From contig JAPLTZ010000160.1 in the NCBI GenBank assembly GCA_026397895.1, positions 1 through 5,715 on the forward strand: a stretch of DNA of 5,715 bases. The letters run 5' to 3'. Numbering within the stretch: the stretch's first letter is position 1; every line of letters starts with the position of its first letter. Shown here one piece after another: positions 5,686 to 5,715 of this stretch. Source of the stretch: Verrucomicrobiota bacterium (GTDB taxonomy: Bacteria > Verrucomicrobiota > Verrucomicrobiia > Limisphaerales > JAFMIX01). The translations under genes were made by a program, and so were the position numbers. The notes beneath the pieces were generated by a model. It worked only from the letters and a program-made list of their open reading frames with translations, was not told the DNA's origin and did no database searches.

Positions 5686-5715
5686 ACAAAATTTCATTGA
5701 AATCTAAATTAGAAA

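Noticed and set aside
5280..5715. Cobalamin riboswitch expected upstream of a BtuB-like gene
   Set aside because: No B12-box-like sequence seen; the native upstream region appears to have been replaced at the junction.

Overview
The window reads as a high-GC chromosomal piece of a Gram-negative bacterium, most likely a Verrucomicrobiota member. That assignment is inference from four things: the gene order, the wording of the GlmM and CdaA proteins, an outer-membrane TonB receptor (so a diderm), and a palindromic intergenic repeat of a kind I associate with Pedosphaera/Limisphaera-like genomes. The last ~460 bases look foreign to the rest.

Left part (1-2822, + strand): a tight run of four genes. 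These are the 3' end of folP (dihydropteroate synthase), cdaA (membrane diadenylate cyclase making c-di-AMP), a short single-domain cdaR/YbbR-like gene, and glmM (phosphoglucosamine mutase, cell-wall precursor synthesis). Gaps are -4, +2 and +6 nt, so this is very probably one operon. It joins folate synthesis, c-di-AMP signalling and peptidoglycan precursor supply; cdaA-cdaR-glmM is the classic arrangement of Gram-positive bacteria. In this sequence glmM is broken near its N-terminus: about 40-45 codons are missing and the frame changes around 1712-1731.

Middle part (2823-3605): a small, lower-GC, minus-strand gene for a Cys-rich, probably zinc-binding protein of unknown function (2904-3242). 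It is followed by about 250 bases built of several back-to-back perfect palindromes, apparently an interspersed repeat.

Right part (3606-5715, - strand): a BtuB-like TonB-dependent receptor gene whose native N-terminus (signal peptide, TonB box, first part of the plug) is absent. It is fused in frame at about 5250-5270 to ~124 codons of unrelated sequence. Those codons differ in usage (all six Asp codons are GAT), look like the PAS-type N-terminus of an NtrB/FlrB-type sensor kinase, and are preceded by a sigma-54-like promoter. The simplest reading is a chimeric join of two genomes, or else a recent recombination.

I did not find a convincing new biological system. The two items most worth checking are the broken glmM and the chimeric receptor gene, because both decide whether this sequence can be trusted as contiguous.
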